Assembly: GCA_001898075.1 (NCBI GenBank)
Contig: MKSD01000001.1
Location: 483,105-547,104, forward strand
Reading direction: 5' to 3'
Length of the DNA stretch: 64,000 bases
DNA from: Alphaproteobacteria bacterium 40-19
GTDB lineage: Bacteria > Pseudomonadota > Alphaproteobacteria > Holosporales > Holosporaceae
Each line of letters starts with the position of its first letter. The first letter of the stretch is position 1. Both the position numbers and the translations under genes were made by a program. Below are positions 43,273 through 53,850 of this stretch, piece by piece. The notes beneath the pieces were generated by a model, which saw only the letters and a program-made list of their open reading frames with translations, did not search any database and was not told the DNA's origin.

Positions 43273-43719
43273 TTAAGCTACCACCAATCCTTGCTTTTTT
43301 TCTTTCAATCTTTGTCGTGCAGCCTCTTGGTGTACCTTAAATTTTTCAGGATTCCACATTTGAAATGTAGGGCCTCGGCCCACAAACGCCACCGTATCTG
43401 TAATCTCAGAATGCTGGCACATCTCTTGGGAAAGTGTGATACGCCCTTCACTGTCAAAAGCCAGCGCTTGAGCGTCTGCAAACAGTGCATCAGCCCAGTC
43501 ATCCCGTCCTTGGGAAAATAAATCCATCTGATCTAAATCTTGGCTGAGCTTTTCCATCCGATCCATCCCAAACCCTTCTAAAGCATCCAAGGAAAGAGAG
43601 CGAAAAGTGACAATTCCACGAAAAGACTGACTTTCCAAAACAGAACGAAAAGACGCTGGTACAGATACCCGCCCTTTTTTGTCGATCTTGTTATAAAAAG
43701 TTGAAAGAAACAGTCCCAT
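43273..43719 (-). CDS. mraZ: Transcriptional regulator MraZ
   Basis: MraZ is the DNA-binding regulator encoded first in the dcw cluster. Two AbrB-like halves are visible: FLSTFYNKIDKKGRVSVPASFR and then ALAFDSEGRITLSQEMC. Length 148 aa. A GAGG site lies about 7 nt before ATG 43719. Its own promoter region has four TGGGN boxes (43771-43805), so autoregulation is likely. rsmH follows by one base. Confidence 0.95.
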   Translation of the reverse strand: MGLFLSTFYNKIDKKGRVSVPASFRSVLESQSFRGIVTFRSLSLDALEGFGMDRMEKLSQDLDQMDLFSQGRDDWADALFADAQALAFDSEGRITLSQEMCQHSEITDTVAFVGRGPTFQMWNPEKFKVHQEAARQRLKEKKQGLVVA

Positions 43720-43761
43720 AAACGCCTCAAGTATCCTTACAAAATCGTAAAGATATTACTA

Positions 43762-43790
43762 ATAACATCATGGGTGAGCATGGGAGTCAA
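43762..43790 (-). promoter_or_regulatory. Promoter of mraZ-rsmH-ftsL
   Basis: On the minus strand TTGACT (43790-43785), a 17-nt spacer and TGTTAT (43767-43762), giving a start near 43755 and a leader of about 35 nt. The -35 and spacer lie inside the MraZ box array, so bound MraZ would block polymerase. Confidence 0.6.
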
Positions 43791-43805
43791 TGGGAATGCA
43801 TGGGT
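43771..43805 (+). promoter_or_regulatory. MraZ operator: four TGGGN boxes at 10-bp period
   Basis: TGGGT 43771, TGGGA 43781, TGGGA 43791 and TGGGT 43801, each separated by exactly 5 nt. Direct TGGGN repeats with 5-nt spacers are the known E. coli MraZ site. Here there are four boxes, read on the strand opposite to mraZ, overlapping the -35 region. Confidence 0.85.
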
Positions 43806-43820
43806 TTTTTCTCCACAAAG

Positions 43821-43829
43821 TTATCCACA
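43821..43829 (+). promoter_or_regulatory. DnaA-box-like nonamer
   Basis: TTATCCACA matches the consensus DnaA box exactly. It is a single site 16 nt outside the MraZ boxes. With no cluster of boxes and no origin genes, it could at most be regulatory, or chance. Confidence 0.4.
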
Positions 43830-44095
43830 AGCCAAAAAGCAACGAAATACTTATCTCATAAGGCTTTTGTACAAAACTATTGCGAGCGGCGAAAAACAAT
43901 CCACATCTAAAAACCTCCCCAAAACATAGACTTTTGGCAAAAATGGCAACTTTGAACCATTGTTTACCCATTTCATCCCATGCAACAGGCTGTGCATTTG
44001 CTAGGCTTCTTACGATAAAGAGGTGCAGAACAATAAACAAGTTCCTTGTTGCTTTGTTAAAAAATGTTGCATTTCAAAAAATCCGATGCACCTTT

Positions 44096-44686
44096 ATGAA
44101 TCTAATCATCACTAAAACGTCCAATCACGTCATGAAAAATGGGGTGAGCTCTAACCCGTTTACCTCTAAAAACATCATCGACTGTACGTGGATCATTATC
44201 TTGATGGGGATTTTAATCAGTTTGGAAAATTCAGAATTTTTTCAAAATCTGGCTGAATTCTGCAGCCAACGCGTTAAAGATAAGCCCCTGAACGCGCCTA
44301 TACCGCATTTTATGCCCTTAAAAGAAAACAGCTCTTATGCGTTACCATCGCCTCAATCCGTCCGTTTATTTCAAATAGATTTTTCGTGGAAAATCTTAAC
44401 ACAGATCTCGGGACTTTCTTTTTCTATTTTTCTGCACTATAAAAGCCCCAAAAAAGAATCCTGTCATTTTATCGACAAGAGGATTGACTGGAAATTTGTA
44501 TCTCAAAACTCTAAGTCTGTAAAGATTTTCCTATCATCTCAATCTTTTTTTCCAACTCATCACTTAAAACACGCTGAATACTCTTCTGTTATTTCCAAAT
44601 CCATACTTGAAAAATGGCCACCCGCAATACAAGACTCTAGGAAAATTTCTGGGAGTACTCCTATTCAAACTCATCATGTAAACTAA
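44096..44686 (+). CDS. Hypothetical protein, doubtful
   Basis: An open frame of 268 codons starts at 43880, but the first part reads like antisense promoter DNA. From ATG 44096 (or 44132) about 196 residues remain, with one hydrophobic segment near residue 32-50 (IIDCTWIIILMGILISL), then a Ser/Phe/Lys-rich body. I recognise no family. Codon make-up is not strongly coding-like, and no ribosome site is clear. It could be a decayed or very divergent membrane-anchored protein. Confidence 0.35.
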   Translation: MNLIITKTSNHVMKNGVSSNPFTSKNIIDCTWIIILMGILISLENSEFFQNLAEFCSQRVKDKPLNAPIPHFMPLKENSSYALPSPQSVRLFQIDFSWKILTQISGLSFSIFLHYKSPKKESCHFIDKRIDWKFVSQNSKSVKIFLSSQSFFPTHHLKHAEYSSVISKSILEKWPPAIQDSRKISGSTPIQTHHVN

Positions 44687-44817
44687 TTCTTAAATCAAAT
44701 CTTTTCTATCCCCGTACCAGAACAACATGGCCCCAGAAAGACCTCGCCCAAAATCCCGCAGTCCACTCCCCTCCCCACCAGCATACTCCCCCGGATTTTG
44801 GACCATTTGCTTCGACG

Positions 44818-45321
44818 ATGCCTTGCGATACAATCGCTGCTTCCCCTCAGTTAATACCCTACTTTCCTGAAATGGTAAAACAAGAACAATACTCAAAATC
44901 TGACCTATCCACTTCAAGCTCTTCTTACGCCCCCACCGCACCAACTTTACCTGGATCAAAAGAGGCCAGCAGCAGCTCTGCTGTGCAAGCTGCACTCATC
45001 CTCAGCCTCCAGACTACATCATCTGTGAGGGCAGAGCCGAACAATCTGCCTTACGAACAAGGCGCCCCTGTTGCCAACACGAATACTCCTGCAAACACTC
45101 GGACTGTCTGGGAATTGTATTTGGACACTTTGAATGAAAACGATCGAAAATCTCAAGAAAAGTTTTTGGAAGAGTCGTGGTCCATCATGTTGAGCAATCG
45201 CGATTCGTATGATTTTTTAAGAACAGATACACTGAAATTCATGAAAAGCAAGATTTACTTAAGCTCTGGCCCTGTGCGAGATGAATTAAGAAGAAGATTC
45301 ATTGACCATCGCGTAAACTAA
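44818..45321 (+). CDS. Hypothetical protein with low-complexity N-terminus
   Basis: No family recognised. The first 95 of 167 residues are Ser/Thr/Ala/Pro-rich and probably disordered (SSSSYAPTAPTLPGSKEASSS is typical of it). From about residue 97 a compact helical domain begins: VWELYLDTLNENDRKSQEKF, SWSIMLSNRDSYDFLR, and a basic end VRDELRRRFIDHRVN. There is no signal peptide. A disordered head and a small folded tail is a layout seen in secreted effectors of other systems, but also in many unknown proteins. A hairpin (CTTATGTG / CACATAAG, 45330-45364) follows the stop. Confidence 0.5.
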   Translation: MPCDTIAASPQLIPYFPEMVKQEQYSKSDLSTSSSSYAPTAPTLPGSKEASSSSAVQAALILSLQTTSSVRAEPNNLPYEQGAPVANTNTPANTRTVWELYLDTLNENDRKSQEKFLEESWSIMLSNRDSYDFLRTDTLKFMKSKIYLSSGPVRDELRRRFIDHRVN

Positions 45322-45805
45322 GCTTCGGCCTTATGTGCCGATTCCGGGCGTTAATCCACATAAGTCTAAATTATAAAAAGGAAGCATCAATAAAGGCTTT
45401 GCTTCCTCTATTTAAAATATAACTGTCCATTACCAAAAAAAAATGGCGGCAAGAAAAATTTAACTCTAAAGTGATAGATCACAATAACCCTGCAAAAAAA
45501 ACGATACCCATATGCCTTTGTTAAAAAATAACGGCATCAAGAAGTAAAAAAACGCTTATCTTAAAAGATTTTCAAACGGCATATTTCTTTCCTTGCAAGA
45601 TCTAGGGGAAAATCCACGGGCAAATAAAGGAATAAAATCTTCAGATATAAGAAAATTTAGTACATTCCCTAGATTTTTAAAGAGAGGTCATTTTTTTTAT
45701 TTAAAAACGATTCCAAAGCCATCTTTTAGGCATAAAAAAACCCTCTCCCCCCAAGGAGGGGGAAAGGGGGCTGTTTTAGTTAGACACTTTCACAATTAAA
45801 TTTTA
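45322..45805. other. Intergenic region
   Basis: Contains the 8-bp hairpin at 45330-45364 and the terminator of the minus-strand gene at 45734-45770. Between them I see only AT-rich sequence; the 68-codon plus ORF at 45593 has no ribosome site and runs through the terminator. Confidence 0.55.
45734..45770 (-). terminator. Strong terminator of the 714-aa secreted protein gene
   Basis: On the minus strand a C-rich arm (CCCTTTCCCCCTCC) pairs with GGGGGGAGAGGG around a two-base loop, with an internal mismatch, then seven Ts. It ends 36 nt past the stop at 45806. Confidence 0.82.
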
Positions 45806-47950
45806 TTAACCGCGAATAATATCCAACAATTGCTTTGTTCTTCTGACAGCTACTTCATATTGAGGTGCAGTGACCGCAGGACGTCCAGCGCGATCAGCAA
45901 CAGCAGCAGCAAGGGCACTGTTGGCCAAGTCTGTCACTGGCCTTTTGTTAATCACGCAATCAAAAATAGATGCCAATGTCTGACGCGCTAAGTCATTTTC
46001 AGCATTAGCTCTGGCAAAAAGATCGCCGCCGATCTGACGTGAAGCTTGATCTGCACGTGCCACATTCGCATAAGCGTTTTGAGCTGGGAAAATTTCCAGA
46101 TCCCGCATCCAGGTCTGCACACTGTTTGCAAACTGATTGATCTTGTTTGTCTTGTTCTGGAAGTGATCTCTGACAGCTTGGTCTTGCTTCAAATTATCCA
46201 CATTCAAGCCATCAGCAGATGAGCAACGCTTAATCAGATCCACAACGGTTGTGTTACCAACAAGCATGTCACCTAGCTTATAATCGCCAACTTTTGTTTT
46301 CTTGCTCTTTGTAGGAATATATCCAAAAACGTTTTTAAGGTTTTGAATTTCATTTGCGAAATGAGTGTTCGCAGCATTCAATTTACCAAAAGTAGCAACG
46401 TTACCATGAGCATGACGGGTGTCATAGTTAGTAACCGCGAAGGTAGCCATAGCTGCTACAAATTCTTGACGCATATCAGCGAAAGTAGAACCTTTAATAA
46501 AGGAGTCTAAGACCGCTCTTTCATCACTTGTCAAAGCATTAGCAGTATCAGAAGTCAAACGAATTCCAATCTTATTGAAATTGCTATCTTCAACATCTTC
46601 TACACAACCCTGTAATTGAGCCACAAAATCATTAAACTCTGTAGTCTGAGCTGCAGTAATAGTACCCTTAGAAGCTTTTAGGCTGTTTTTGTAAAGATCA
46701 GCTGTAGGTTGATCAAACAATTTCTTTACAACGGAATAGACACTGGCAGAAGCCTGAGCATCAGAAGCAGTATATGTTCCATTATCGCGCAAGTATTCAA
46801 CTCTGGCAGAAATGTTGTCAGAAGCAACTTTTTCAGCTTCAAGGGCTTTCAAGCCGGCACACATCGTTCCTTTAACAGCCTCAGATGCTGCAACATAAGC
46901 TGCGCGAAAAGCCTCAACAGCAGCATTCAAGTCAGCCAATTTTGCTGTCCCCTGGAAATTAGGGTCTTGCAAATAAAGACTTTGTACCTTAGAAACAACA
47001 TCTGCATCACTCAGAACAGGTGCTGTCAAATTTGTATATTGAGGATCCAAGCTGGCGAAAAGAGCTTTCAAAGCCTCAAACTTTTTGGTCTCATCTTTTT
47101 CTGTCAGGGCAGCGTTCAAGTCTTTGACCAACTTTTCAGAGTTGAATTTTAACCCTTCGCTAAACCTTCTGCTTAGATCTATTTCCTTGTTAACTTCTGC
47201 AATCAACTTGCTGCTCTTCAACAGAGCGTCAAACTTAGCAGGTGCAGATTCGGCTGTAGCTGTGTCCACAACTTTGAAACCAGCGTACTTGCCGCCAAAA
47301 GAACTGACGATAGCTTCAAAACTAGAAACAATTTCTTCTGGTTTTACGTTTGCGCCCAAAGCTTTAGATAAATTTTCCTGAATCTGTTTTGACAAAACTT
47401 TGGCTTCATTAACCTTTGCTTGTTCCTCGGGTTTTACGTCTGTTTTAACAGAGTAAGCAAAAATCTCCTTCAAAGCAGCTTGCATCTCTTCAAGAGATTT
47501 CGCATCCTGAAAACCGGCTTTCTTTGCAACTTCAGCAAAAGAGTCATTAGGATTTTGAGCAGAAATGAGCTTACCCAGCGCTGATACTAACTTTGCAGCA
47601 TTTTTCTTAAAAGAAACTTTTTTCCCTTTTTTACCTTTACCTTTTTTACCTTCAATTGTCTCTTTAACAGTTTCAGTCTCTTTCACAATATCCTGAACTT
47701 GTGTTAAAATGGCAGGATTTTTTTCTACCATTTCAGAAAGAGTCTTAGCAACATTACCAAGAGCCTCTAAATCCTCTTTTTTTCCAGCAGAAAGCTCAAG
47801 AACTTTCTGAACCAGATTTTCAGAACTGAATTGAACGTCTTTATTAGTTTTTATTCTTTTCTTGTCTCTACTCTTTCCTCTTGCACGCGCATCAACGTCA
47901 GAACCGAAAAGCATAGATAATGCTAATAATACTGTACTTAATTTTTTCAC
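45806..47950 (-). CDS. Large secreted helical protein (714 aa), unknown
   Basis: No family recognised. GTG 47950 follows a GGAGA site and gives a signal peptide (MKKLSTVLLALSMLFGSDVDA). A very basic stretch (about 22-36) and a Lys/Gly-rich patch (KGKGKKGKKVSFKK, near 101-115) precede a long Ala/Leu/Lys-rich helical region without heptad regularity. There are only four cysteines after the signal (in MCAGL, GCVED, RCSSADG and FDCVIN), a number which allows two disulfides in the periplasm or outside. The gene has the best promoter and terminator of the unknown genes, so it is probably abundant. Base composition is higher in GC than the coiled-coil genes. Outer-surface or secreted structural protein is a guess. 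Confidence 0.72.
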   Translation of the reverse strand: MKKLSTVLLALSMLFGSDVDARARGKSRDKKRIKTNKDVQFSSENLVQKVLELSAGKKEDLEALGNVAKTLSEMVEKNPAILTQVQDIVKETETVKETIEGKKGKGKKGKKVSFKKNAAKLVSALGKLISAQNPNDSFAEVAKKAGFQDAKSLEEMQAALKEIFAYSVKTDVKPEEQAKVNEAKVLSKQIQENLSKALGANVKPEEIVSSFEAIVSSFGGKYAGFKVVDTATAESAPAKFDALLKSSKLIAEVNKEIDLSRRFSEGLKFNSEKLVKDLNAALTEKDETKKFEALKALFASLDPQYTNLTAPVLSDADVVSKVQSLYLQDPNFQGTAKLADLNAAVEAFRAAYVAASEAVKGTMCAGLKALEAEKVASDNISARVEYLRDNGTYTASDAQASASVYSVVKKLFDQPTADLYKNSLKASKGTITAAQTTEFNDFVAQLQGCVEDVEDSNFNKIGIRLTSDTANALTSDERAVLDSFIKGSTFADMRQEFVAAMATFAVTNYDTRHAHGNVATFGKLNAANTHFANEIQNLKNVFGYIPTKSKKTKVGDYKLGDMLVGNTTVVDLIKRCSSADGLNVDNLKQDQAVRDHFQNKTNKINQFANSVQTWMRDLEIFPAQNAYANVARADQASRQIGGDLFARANAENDLARQTLASIFDCVINKRPVTDLANSALAAAVADRAGRPAVTAPQYEVAVRRTKQLLDIIRG

Positions 47951-48009
47951 TTGTACGTCTCCAAAAATTATATTGACCGATTTTTTTTCCGATCAACAAC
48001 CACATGCAC

Positions 48010-48038
48010 ATCCTATCTTAACTCACACTCCTTGTCAA
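48010..48038 (-). promoter_or_regulatory. Near-consensus promoter of the 714-aa gene
   Basis: On the minus strand TTGACA (48038-48033), a 17-nt spacer and TAGGAT (48015-48010). The leader of about 50 nt holds a small hairpin (TTGATCG / CGGTCAA around an A run) and a GGAGA site 9 nt before GTG 47950. Confidence 0.8.
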
Positions 48039-48159
48039 TACTTTTTTCACGAATACTACAGCGAACATTACCCTCATTAAACAGTTCTCAAAAAAAACAA
48101 ATATTTAGACCTTATAAAAAAAGAATTATTTAAAAAAAACTTCAATTAACTTTTAAATT

Positions 48160-49092
48160 TTAATGAGTAAGATTACTTTCTATGTCTTCCAAAATAGATA
48201 ACGTCCGCAAGGCTTCTGTGCCGTTCGTCTTAACTGTTGTGCCATTGAGCACGTGATTCATAAATACTTGGCACTCTTTGTACAAAGGAGAAATCGTTTC
48301 ATAAGAAATAAAATACTCTGCGGCCTCTGGGACGGTCATGGCGTAGACAGACTGAGGTTGAAATAAAAGTTCTTTTCCTTCCTGCGCGCAATCATCCAAA
48401 ACAAAAGTACCCTCTTTGCCTAAAATCGTCATGCGTTGTTGTTTGGTGGGCAAGACCCAAGAAGCTTGCAAGCGCGCGATGACCTTGGACGCAAAGCGTA
48501 ATTGAACACAAACCCAATCTGCAGACGTTAAAATTCCTCCACCTTGAGCTTGCACAGAAACCACTTCTTGACATCCCGGCAGCCCCAACACGGCAGACAC
48601 ATCATGGACCAGTAAATTCCAAATGACATTGCGCTCTTTTACAGAAACCCGTCCCCAGCCGCAGCGGATCGTATCAATCAACTGAATATCGCCCACTTTG
48701 TGCAGATGTTCTTGTAAAGCACAGTAGGCAGGATGGTAATGAAGAATATGCCCTGTCATCAACACCAGTTGTTTTTCTTTGGCTAAACTGACTAAGCTAC
48801 GAGCTTGCTGAAGGCACAGAGTTGTAGGCTTTTCGACAAAAACATGCTTCCCCGCCTTCAAAGCTTGTTCGATTAAAACGGCATGTCCATCTGCTGGCAC
48901 ACAAATAGCCACACCTCGAATCTTTGGATCTGATAAGATCTTGTCCCAAGGGCAGGCTTCCACGTTATACTGATGCGCTAATTTACCACAACAATCGGGC
49001 TCTTGATCCCATACAGCTGAAAGAGCTTTTAATTCATAAAATGTGCGGACTACATTCCGACCCCACAAGCCACAACCAACAACACCTATCAT
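48160..49092 (-). CDS. Gfo/Idh/MocA-family NAD(P)-dependent oxidoreductase
   Basis: The Rossmann fold opens with IGVVGCGLWGRNVVR (GxGxxG type), followed by the family's VEKPTTL segment (EKP with catalytic Lys) near residue 93 and a GHILHYHPA stretch. Members oxidise sugars, often nucleotide sugars in surface polysaccharide synthesis (WlbA/WbpB-like), or inositol. Length 310 aa. The substrate cannot be read from the sequence. It follows amn by 29 nt and gyrB-amn by one short gap, so it may be transcribed with them, although the functions are unrelated. Confidence 0.85.
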   Translation of the reverse strand: MIGVVGCGLWGRNVVRTFYELKALSAVWDQEPDCCGKLAHQYNVEACPWDKILSDPKIRGVAICVPADGHAVLIEQALKAGKHVFVEKPTTLCLQQARSLVSLAKEKQLVLMTGHILHYHPAYCALQEHLHKVGDIQLIDTIRCGWGRVSVKERNVIWNLLVHDVSAVLGLPGCQEVVSVQAQGGGILTSADWVCVQLRFASKVIARLQASWVLPTKQQRMTILGKEGTFVLDDCAQEGKELLFQPQSVYAMTVPEAAEYFISYETISPLYKECQVFMNHVLNGTTVKTNGTEALRTLSILEDIESNLTH

Positions 49093-49121
49093 CTTTTTTT
49101 CACTTTTATGAATAACTGAAC

Positions 49122-50639
49122 TTAGCGAAAAGAAACATCTTGAAAGCCTCTAAGCTCCGGAGAGTGCAGAACGTCTGGATCGATGTGACGTAACATCTCC
49201 ATAGCGCGTATTCCTACATCAAAATGCTGACGCACCCGCTGGCGGTAAAAATTCTTGGCCAAACGTTCCAGTTTAAGTTCCCCGTGAAAAGGACGATCAG
49301 ATACACACAAAAGTGCCGCATAAGGGACTCGGTATCTTAATCCATTGACCGCAATAGTCGTCGTTTCCATATCTACTGCCACAGCCCGACCCAGCACCAA
49401 AAGGGTCTCCATCGCTTTAACGCTTAGCTCCCAATTACGATTGGCCACGGAAAGCACTGTCCCCATCCGCACCCGCCGCGGCATGGCTTGTTCATCAAAA
49501 CCACACACATCACCAATGGCTTGTTTTAAAACCTCGTGAATAAGCAGCAAACTAGGAATGGGCACATTCAAAGGCATTTCATTATCCAGAACATGATCTT
49601 GGCGCATATAACCATTTGCCAAAACATAATCTCCTAATACTTGACTGTGACGTAAACCGGCACAATGTCCCATCATCAACCAACAATGGGGCCGCAATAC
49701 GGCCAAGTGATCTGTGATAGTCCTGGCATTGCTGGGCCCCACCCCAATATTAACCAAGGAAATACCATTACCATCTGGTCTTACAAGATGGTAGGCCGGC
49801 ATTTGAAAATGAATGCCGGATTCTTGTAATAAAGATTGACTTAATTCTTGCGGACCCAGAACCCTATCTTGAGGCTCGACCCAACAGGTGTACCCTGAAT
49901 CTGGATCTTGCAACGCCTGTTGAGCGTACTGAAAAAAGAGATCAGTATACCGATGGTAATTGGTCAAAACAATAAAACGCTGAAAATGTTGGGGTTGGGT
50001 TCCACAATAATGTGCTATACGGCCCAAAGAATAATCAATCCTTTCTGCCTGAAAATAGGCCAAAGGCTTGATAGGCAGATGATGCCAGTCCATTTTACCG
50101 TCCACAATCTCATCGTCAATAGAACGCAAACAGGGCAGCGGTAAAAGAGATTGAATGTCTGCAACATCTTGAACTCCGGCCAAAATATCCTCTTTTAAAA
50201 AATAAACAGGGATCGGCTTAGAGCTTTTAGCAACAATGAACAAGACTTGATCGTACATGGCAATACTTTCCATCTGCTGCAACAGATAAGACTTAAAAAT
50301 ATCTGGTCTGGTCACAGTAATGCCGTGAAAGCCTTTTTCTCGCAATATTCCAAAAGATTTGACCGTTTCAGAACTGCCCAGAGTTTTCCCCCACACACCT
50401 AAATAAGGATAGACTCCTTCTTTTTCCTGAGACAACAACTGCAATTTTAACGGGGAAAGGACCGCCTGGCGTAATTTTCCCACGCTTTCTTCATAATACG
50501 CCTCTAGACACGCAAAAGCTTGCAAAGGACACGTAAATACTTGCACATCTTTCACGCCAGCTTCTTGTACAAATGTATCTACAACCTTGCTGATATCGCT
50601 TGCACTCAGTTCTATCGCTTGTTCCATTCCTAACAACAT
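49122..50639 (-). CDS. amn: AMP nucleosidase
   Basis: This hydrolyses AMP to adenine and ribose 5-phosphate and so tunes adenylate pools. The N-terminal regulatory domain (about 1-180) and the C-terminal phosphorylase-like catalytic domain (about 280-480) are both present: INIGVGPSNARTITDHLAVLRP is the usual stretch, here VNIGVGPSNARTITDH, then MMGHCAGLRHSQ, LGDYVLANGYMRQD and VDMETTTIAVNG. Length 505 aa, slightly longer than E. coli (484 aa). A GAGGAT site precedes ATG 50639, 15 nt after the gyrB stop. Confidence 0.93.
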   Translation of the reverse strand: MLLGMEQAIELSASDISKVVDTFVQEAGVKDVQVFTCPLQAFACLEAYYEESVGKLRQAVLSPLKLQLLSQEKEGVYPYLGVWGKTLGSSETVKSFGILREKGFHGITVTRPDIFKSYLLQQMESIAMYDQVLFIVAKSSKPIPVYFLKEDILAGVQDVADIQSLLPLPCLRSIDDEIVDGKMDWHHLPIKPLAYFQAERIDYSLGRIAHYCGTQPQHFQRFIVLTNYHRYTDLFFQYAQQALQDPDSGYTCWVEPQDRVLGPQELSQSLLQESGIHFQMPAYHLVRPDGNGISLVNIGVGPSNARTITDHLAVLRPHCWLMMGHCAGLRHSQVLGDYVLANGYMRQDHVLDNEMPLNVPIPSLLLIHEVLKQAIGDVCGFDEQAMPRRVRMGTVLSVANRNWELSVKAMETLLVLGRAVAVDMETTTIAVNGLRYRVPYAALLCVSDRPFHGELKLERLAKNFYRQRVRQHFDVGIRAMEMLRHIDPDVLHSPELRGFQDVSFR

Positions 50640-50654
50640 TTTATCCTCAAATTA

Positions 50655-53039
<2,385 letters not shown>

Positions 53040-53086
53040 CTACTCCTTAAGCTCTGCTTGAATGGCCAAAGTTTACGTTGCAACTT

Positions 53087-53548
53087 CTACCCCTCTTTTG
53101 CATCATTCGTACTAAAGAGGAATTTTTGCAACAGACTTTCTAAACTCACCGGAGGTTGAGTCACGGAAATGATGTCCCCCGGCCCTAAGACCTTACTTTC
53201 ATTCCCAAGAATCAAATTCAAATAGGCCGACCCTAAAAGTACTCCTCCGGAAATAGTTGCCATACTGTCCTGAGCGACAGGAATAGTCTTGTCAATTTTA
53301 AAAGTTACTTTAACTGAAAATGTCTCGGGGACCAACGAAATCCCCGTTACTTCTCCTACCGAAACGCCGTTCACCTTAACGGCTGCCCCCTTCGTTAACC
53401 CTTCCACCGAATCAAAATCTGCCTGCATGGCTACAAAAGACTGGTCATAGCGATATTGGTAAAAATAAGCTGCTGGAACAAAAAGCGCGACTACCGTCAA
53501 CACTACTGCGCCCAAGAGAACTTCAAACCGCTGACTTTTAGGATTCAC
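53087..53548 (-). CDS. mlaD: MlaD-family lipid-transport substrate-binding protein
   Basis: This is an inner-membrane anchored MCE-domain protein of the Mla system, which moves phospholipids between the outer and inner membranes. One transmembrane helix (about residues 10-32) is followed by the MCE domain: FDSVEGLTKGAAVKVNGVSVGEVTGI, here quoted in part as VEGLTKGAAVKVNG, then SGGVLLGSAYLNL and a C-terminal SLESLLQKFLFS stretch like that after the E. coli domain. I chose GTG 53548 (MNPKSQRFEV); TTG 53560 is possible. The other mla genes are not adjacent. Confidence 0.87.
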   Translation of the reverse strand: MNPKSQRFEVLLGAVVLTVVALFVPAAYFYQYRYDQSFVAMQADFDSVEGLTKGAAVKVNGVSVGEVTGISLVPETFSVKVTFKIDKTIPVAQDSMATISGGVLLGSAYLNLILGNESKVLGPGDIISVTQPPVSLESLLQKFLFSTNDAKEG

Positions 53549-53850
53549 AAGCCTAAACAAATCACGACAATGTTTCAGGAGTTTACCATTATGTTAGAAA
53601 ATAGACAAGATTAAATTTAAATCCCAAAACCCGGCATTAAAAGTTTTAACAATATAAATAATCTGGCAATTTTGGGGCTCTGTGTTTTTTTCTTATCATT
53701 TTCCGTAAAAACCACCTGAGACAGGTACAAATTACTTACTTTAAATGAAAGGAAATCATCCAAATTCTTGAAAAAAGAGAGCTTGCATTTATATTATTGA
53801 GTTTTATTGTATTTTAAACTAGAATAAAAGAAATATTTTTAGAGTAAATT
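53549..53850. other. Divergent intergenic region mlaD / murA
   Basis: About 300 AT-rich bases between divergent genes. It contains the murA promoter (53797-53825). I saw no clear promoter for mlaD-gyrB on the other strand and no ORF. Confidence 0.5.
53797..53825 (+). promoter_or_regulatory. Promoter of murA
   Basis: TTGAGT (53797-53802), a 17-nt spacer and TAGAAT (53820-53825); start near 53832, leaving a leader of about 19 nt before GTG 53851. Confidence 0.65.

Noticed and set aside
43740..44100. Replication origin
   Set aside because: Only one perfect DnaA box was found, with no box cluster, no AT-rich unwinding repeat array, and no dnaA, gidA, hemE or parAB.
44690..44995. 101-codon minus-strand ORF
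   Set aside because: Antisense to the ORF at 44818, with no signal, motif or ribosome site.
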